A stretch of 64,000 nt of DNA from Dermatophilus congolensis (GTDB taxonomy: Bacteria > Actinomycetota > Actinomycetes > Actinomycetales > Dermatophilaceae), in contig JAUNUP010000003.1 in the NCBI GenBank assembly GCA_030538115.1, forward strand, positions 153,779 through 217,778, given 5' to 3'. Below are positions 60,843-64,000 of the stretch, in pieces; within the stretch, counting starts at the first letter, position 1; each line of letters opens with the position of its first letter. The notes below the pieces were generated by a model. The model was not told the origin of the DNA and searched no databases. It was given only the letters and a program-made list of their open reading frames with translations. The translations under genes were made by a program, and so were the position numbers.

Positions 60843-60852
60843 TGTAGCTACA
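60843..60852. promoter_or_regulatory. Phd operator TGTAGCTACA
   Basis: 10-bp perfect palindrome that contains the start of the TACACT -10 (60849-60854), which is 7 nt before ATG 60862. Confidence 0.6.
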
Positions 60853-60861
60853 CTTGTGGCT

Positions 60862-61143
60862 ATGAGTGTGGATGGCTCCATGGCCCTGCGGGATGTGAAG
60901 AATCGCCTCTCCGAGGTGGTCGACCAAGTCGAGCGTGAGCACGACCGGGTCGTCATCACGCGCCACGGCAAGCCGGCGGCGGTCGTGATCAGCACCGAAG
61001 ACCTCGACTCGCTGGAGGAGACTCTGGAGGTCATGAGTCGCCCCAAGCTCATCGCCCAGGTACGCGACAGCCTTGCCGAACTCGCCGCAGGAGACGCCGA
61101 GGTACTCAGCAAGGACGACATCCTCGCGACGTTGCGGGCCTAA
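60862..61143 (+). CDS. Phd/YefM-type antitoxin
   Basis: 93 aa. MALRDVKNRLSEVVDQVE, then VVITRHGKPAAVVISTEDL, the Phd/YefM fold; the C-terminus is a long acidic helix that neutralises the toxin. ATG 60862 is preferred over GTG 60856 because of the leaderless -10. It is coupled to the relE gene by TAATG. Confidence 0.92.
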   Translation: MSVDGSMALRDVKNRLSEVVDQVEREHDRVVITRHGKPAAVVISTEDLDSLEETLEVMSRPKLIAQVRDSLAELAAGDAEVLSKDDILATLRA

Positions 61144-61400
61144 TGGTCGCGCAGTACGAAATCGCCTGGACCCCCACGGCGAAACGTGCGCTGCAACGCC
61201 TGCCCGAGAAGGTGGCAATCGCCGCCGTAGAGTTCATCTACGGGCCACTTGCGATGAACCCGCAGCGCGTGGGAAAACGGCTGCGATTCGACCTCGATGG
61301 ACTGCACAGCGCCCGCCGTGGTGACTACCGGATCATCTACCGGATCGACCAGCACGTCACCATCACCGCGATCGAACACCGGGCGGACGTCTACAGGTAA
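61143..61400 (+). CDS. RelE/ParE-family toxin
   Basis: 85 aa: YEIAWTPTAKRALQRLPEK at the start, LRFDLDGLHSARRGDYRIIYRID and the terminal IEHRADVYR, typical of RelE ribosome-dependent RNases. The ATG overlaps the antitoxin stop. Confidence 0.92.
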   Translation: MVAQYEIAWTPTAKRALQRLPEKVAIAAVEFIYGPLAMNPQRVGKRLRFDLDGLHSARRGDYRIIYRIDQHVTITAIEHRADVYR

Positions 61401-61490
61401 GCGCCCCTGAGCTTCGCTCACGCGCCCAAGAATCCCTATCGCGGGGCCGTGCCATGCGCGCTGAGGTGTTCTGACGCGAATGCCTGTGGC

Positions 61491-62923
61491 GTCGGCGCCG
61501 AGTCGGGGCGCGGGGCGCACGCGTGGCTGTTCTTCTCCGGCGCGGTCCCGGCCGCAACGGCGAGGACCATCGGATCGGCCCTCGTCCGCGAGTCCATCCT
61601 GCTGCGCGGGTCGATGGACCTGCGTTCTTACGACCGCCTTTTCCCCAACCAGGATGTGATGCCCGACGGAGGCTTCGGCAACCTCATCGCCGCCCCCATG
61701 CAGGGGCGTCGAAGGATGAACGGACTGACGCTCTTCCTCGACCTGGCCTCCCTCGAGCCGCACGCCGACCAGTGGGCGTACCTGTCAACCATCGACCGCC
61801 TCAGCCCGGCGGAGGCCGAGCGCCTCGCCCGTCGTCTCGGACCGGACACGGCGGGAACCCAGGTCACGGCCGTGGGCCGGTCGAGCGCCACCTCGATGCA
61901 CCCTCCCCTCCCCCGGTCATCCGGGCGACGCTCGGCTCCGCGCTCGTCGACCGCAAAGCCCTCGCCGAGCAGTGGCGCGACCGGATCGAACAGTTCCTCG
62001 GTGTGCGCCCCGGTCAGCTCGGCGGCGGTCGCACGAAGCTGACCGGGGTGATCGACATCCTCATGCTGCCGACCCTGGCCCGGCGCACCGACATCGCCGA
62101 GCTGACCAGCCGCTACGGACACGTCGTCATCGACGAATGCCATCACGTCGCAGCCGCCGCCTACGACCACTCGCTCAAGCCCACGGCGGCCAGGTACTGG
62201 CTGGGCCTCACCGCCACCCCCAAACGCCGGGATGGCCTCGACGACCTCGTCACGTGGCAGCTCGGCCCGGTGAGGCACACGATGGGCGAGCAGCGCACGG
62301 CGGCGACCCTGCTGGAGCCGCAGGGAGGATCGCCCGGCCCGAGCCGCATCCTCCACATCCACGCGACGGCGTTCAGGCACGGCGACGTCGACCTGTCGAA
62401 GCCGGGTGCGCTCGCCGCCGTACACGGGGCCTTGGTCGTCGACGAGGCCCGCAACGGCCAGATCATCGCCGACGTGGAGGCGGCCCTGGCGCGTGGGCGC
62501 AACTGCCTGATCCTCGTGCGGAGGGTCGCCCACCTGGAGCTGCTCGCCTCCGCCCTCACGGAGCGGGGCCACCGGCCCCTGTTGCTCCAGGGAGGCATGA
62601 CGGTCAAGGATCGCCGCAGCGTGATGGACGAACTCGCCGACCTCGCCCCCGGAGACGGGACGCTCGTCGTGGGCACGACGCCGTTCGTCGGCGAGGGCTT
62701 CGACGTGCCGGCCCTCGACACCCTGTTCCTCGCCGCTCCCATCTCCTTCGACGGGCTGCTGGTGCAGTGCGCGGGCAGGGTCGTCCGCGCCCACCCCGGC
62801 AAGACCACCGCTGAAGTGCACGACTACCACGACAACGACGCTCCGATCCTCTCCGCGTCACTGCACAGGCGCATGCCCGGCTACCGCCGCCTCGGCTTCA
62901 AGGAGGCGGGCAAGGCCCTGTGA
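61491..62923 (+). pseudogene. Decayed TOTE-type primase-helicase
   Basis: Two frames. 61491-61886 encodes an internal piece of the archaeo-eukaryotic primase domain (SGRGAHAWLFF, MDLRSYDRLFPNQD, FGNLIAAPMQGR, FLDLASLEPHADQWAYL). From about 61922, in another frame, comes helicase sequence RKALAEQWRDRIEQFLG, DEAH box VVIDECHH, motif III GLTATPKRRDG and motif VI QCAGRVVRAHPG, to a stop at 62923. The primase N-terminus and the helicase Walker A are missing. It matches the primase-helicase of TOTE conflict systems, normally ~800-1000 aa; here it is non-functional. No reverse gyrase or other TOTE partner is nearby. Confidence 0.75.
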
Positions 62924-62928
62924 CGATC

Positions 62929-62993
62929 CTTCATCTATGTGGGTGCGCCGCACTGCTCATATTGCGCAGATCGGCGCACCCACATAGCTGAAG
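62929..62993. repeat. Inverted repeat family B, copy 2
   Basis: Arms 62929-62950 and 62972-62993 pair over 22 bp with one mismatch (core CTATGTGGGTGCGCCG), with a 21-nt loop unlike copy 1. It follows the helicase remnant stop by 6 nt. Confidence 0.85.
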
Positions 62994-63125
62994 CTCCGAC
63001 GCGACCGCGGAATCCACTGTTTGATCCCGGGGTCACCGATCATCAACGAGTGCTCCGGAGCTGTGGCGCTGTAGCGTACGTGCTCACGCCCGCGAAGCAG
63101 GCACTCCCTGAAGGAGGTCGCCCCC

Positions 63126-64000
63126 ATGCCCCTCTCACTCCTGGACGACATCGCCTCGCTGGTGAGTTCCGGCCCGGTGGCGACCGGGAGCGGGGCGTTG
63201 CCGGAGATGATCGATGGGCCGCGCGTGGATGTCGACGGTGTCGGCGAGCTCCGGCCTCCGTTGAGCCCCGCGCGGGTGCGGCGGCTCGTGGCGGTCGCGG
63301 AGCCCGCTCCGTACGGCAAGGGCGAGGAGACACTGCTCGACGCGTCGGTACGAGACACGTGGCAGGTGCCGTCGTCGCTGGTCACCGTGGATTGGGACGG
63401 CCGGCTCGACCGCGTGCTTGAAGAGGCGCGCGACGTGCTGGGACTGCCGAAGACAGTGCGACTGCGCGCGCAGTTCCATTCGCTGCTCGTCTATCAGCGT
63501 GGGCAGTTCTTCGCCCCGCACCAGGACTCGCAGAAGCACGACGAGATGGTCGCCACATTGGTGGTGTCGCTTCCGGCGCCGGGCACCGGCGGCGAGCTGG
63601 TGGTGCACGACTCGTCCGGGCCTTCGACCTACCGAGCGTCTCGGGAGGCGGCAACGTTCGTGGCGTTCTACGCCGATCAGCGCCACGAGGTGCGGCCTGT
63701 GCGCACCGGGCATCGCATCACACTGACGTACAACCTGCTGCTCACCGGTGACACCACCGCCCAGCGCGTCTCGGCCCCGACGGCCGAGGGCCTCGCCGAT
63801 CTGCTCCGGGAGTACTTCTCGAAGCCGCAGCCCAGGAACTACCGCGCAGCGGAGACCCCGACACGGCTCGCCGTTCTGCTCGACCACGAGTACACCGAGC
63901 GAACCCTGTCGATGCGCACCCTCAAAGGCTCCGATGCCAGCGCCGCCGCCACCTTGAGGGAGGCCGCGCAGCTCGCCGACTGCGACATGACGCTCGCCCT
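63126..64000 (+). CDS. 2OG-Fe(II) oxygenase-like protein, N-terminal part
   Basis: At least 291 codons, open to the right edge. The iron motif HQD in GQFFAPHQDSQKHDEMVATLVVSLP (first His and Asp) and the distal His/Arg in RTGHRITLTYNLLL fit prolyl-4-hydroxylase-like 2OG oxygenases; similar large bacterial proteins have a long C-terminal extension, which would lie beyond the window. AAGGAGG before ATG 63126 supports the start. The substrate is unknown. Confidence 0.85.
   Translation, partial: MPLSLLDDIASLVSSGPVATGSGALPEMIDGPRVDVDGVGELRPPLSPARVRRLVAVAEPAPYGKGEETLLDASVRDTWQVPSSLVTVDWDGRLDRVLEEARDVLGLPKTVRLRAQFHSLLVYQRGQFFAPHQDSQKHDEMVATLVVSLPAPGTGGELVVHDSSGPSTYRASREAATFVAFYADQRHEVRPVRTGHRITLTYNLLLTGDTTAQRVSAPTAEGLADLLREYFSKPQPRNYRAAETPTRLAVLLDHEYTERTLSMRTLKGSDASAAATLREAAQLADCDMTLA

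Overview
The window is about 67% G+C and densely coded. It carries CWB2 cell-wall repeats, twin-arginine lipoproteins, MarR/TetR regulators with palindromic operators, ECF42/DGPF genes and many leaderless TANNNT promoters. This points to a chromosome segment of an actinobacterium, probably Micrococcales (Dermatophilaceae/Intrasporangiaceae-like); that placement is an inference. No rRNA, tRNA, CRISPR array or intact insertion sequence was seen.

Layout. 0-6 kb: VOC fragment, a DUF4143 ATPase behind four 22-nt iterons, a GCPVCNK membrane protein, acetamidase/formamidase, and a CWB2-RCC1 surface protein. 6-15 kb: Nudix, DUF421, DedA, PAP2, histidine kinase, DedA-PAP2 fusion, MarR/ABC exporter and an OmpR-type regulator whose probable 11-nt-spaced TTCA boxes precede several of these genes. 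15-17 kb: gene remnants and small genes. 17-24 kb: MarR/amidohydrolase, Gfo/Idh oxidoreductase, MmcQ, a large right-handed-repeat membrane protein and an MFS carrier. 24-31 kb: ABC-2 exporter with a NarL two-component system, LysE, GNAT and an RHH-HTH regulator. 31-38 kb: copper resistance (DUF6803 protein, multicopper oxidase, RR/HK, CopB ATPase with a CsoR-type box). 38-49 kb: RecQ, two paralogous 245-aa proteins of unknown function, lipoate ligase, pRiA4b ORF-3-like protein, MntA-HepT and TSUP. 49-55 kb: cupin with an iron-box-like site, SRPBCC/TetR, TetR/SnoaL, YnfA, Imm-5-like protein and YCII-ECF sigma. 55-64 kb: PEP-utilising protein with a coupled partner, MazF module, truncated vanadium haloperoxidase, YeeE/YedE pair behind a second CsoR/CstR-type box, Phd-RelE, a decayed TOTE primase-helicase and the start of a 2OG-Fe(II) oxygenase.

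The strongest non-genic signals are: (i) CAGCGAATC iterons at exact 22-nt spacing in front of the DUF4143 ATPase; (ii) TTCA-N7-TTCA boxes that tie the envelope-lipid cluster to the response regulator; (iii) three CsoR/CstR-like boxes; (iv) several families of long inverted repeats, mostly between the 3' ends of convergent genes, including one family whose arms change together while the loop core is conserved; (v) widespread leaderless promoters. All calls come from reading the sequence; no database search was run.
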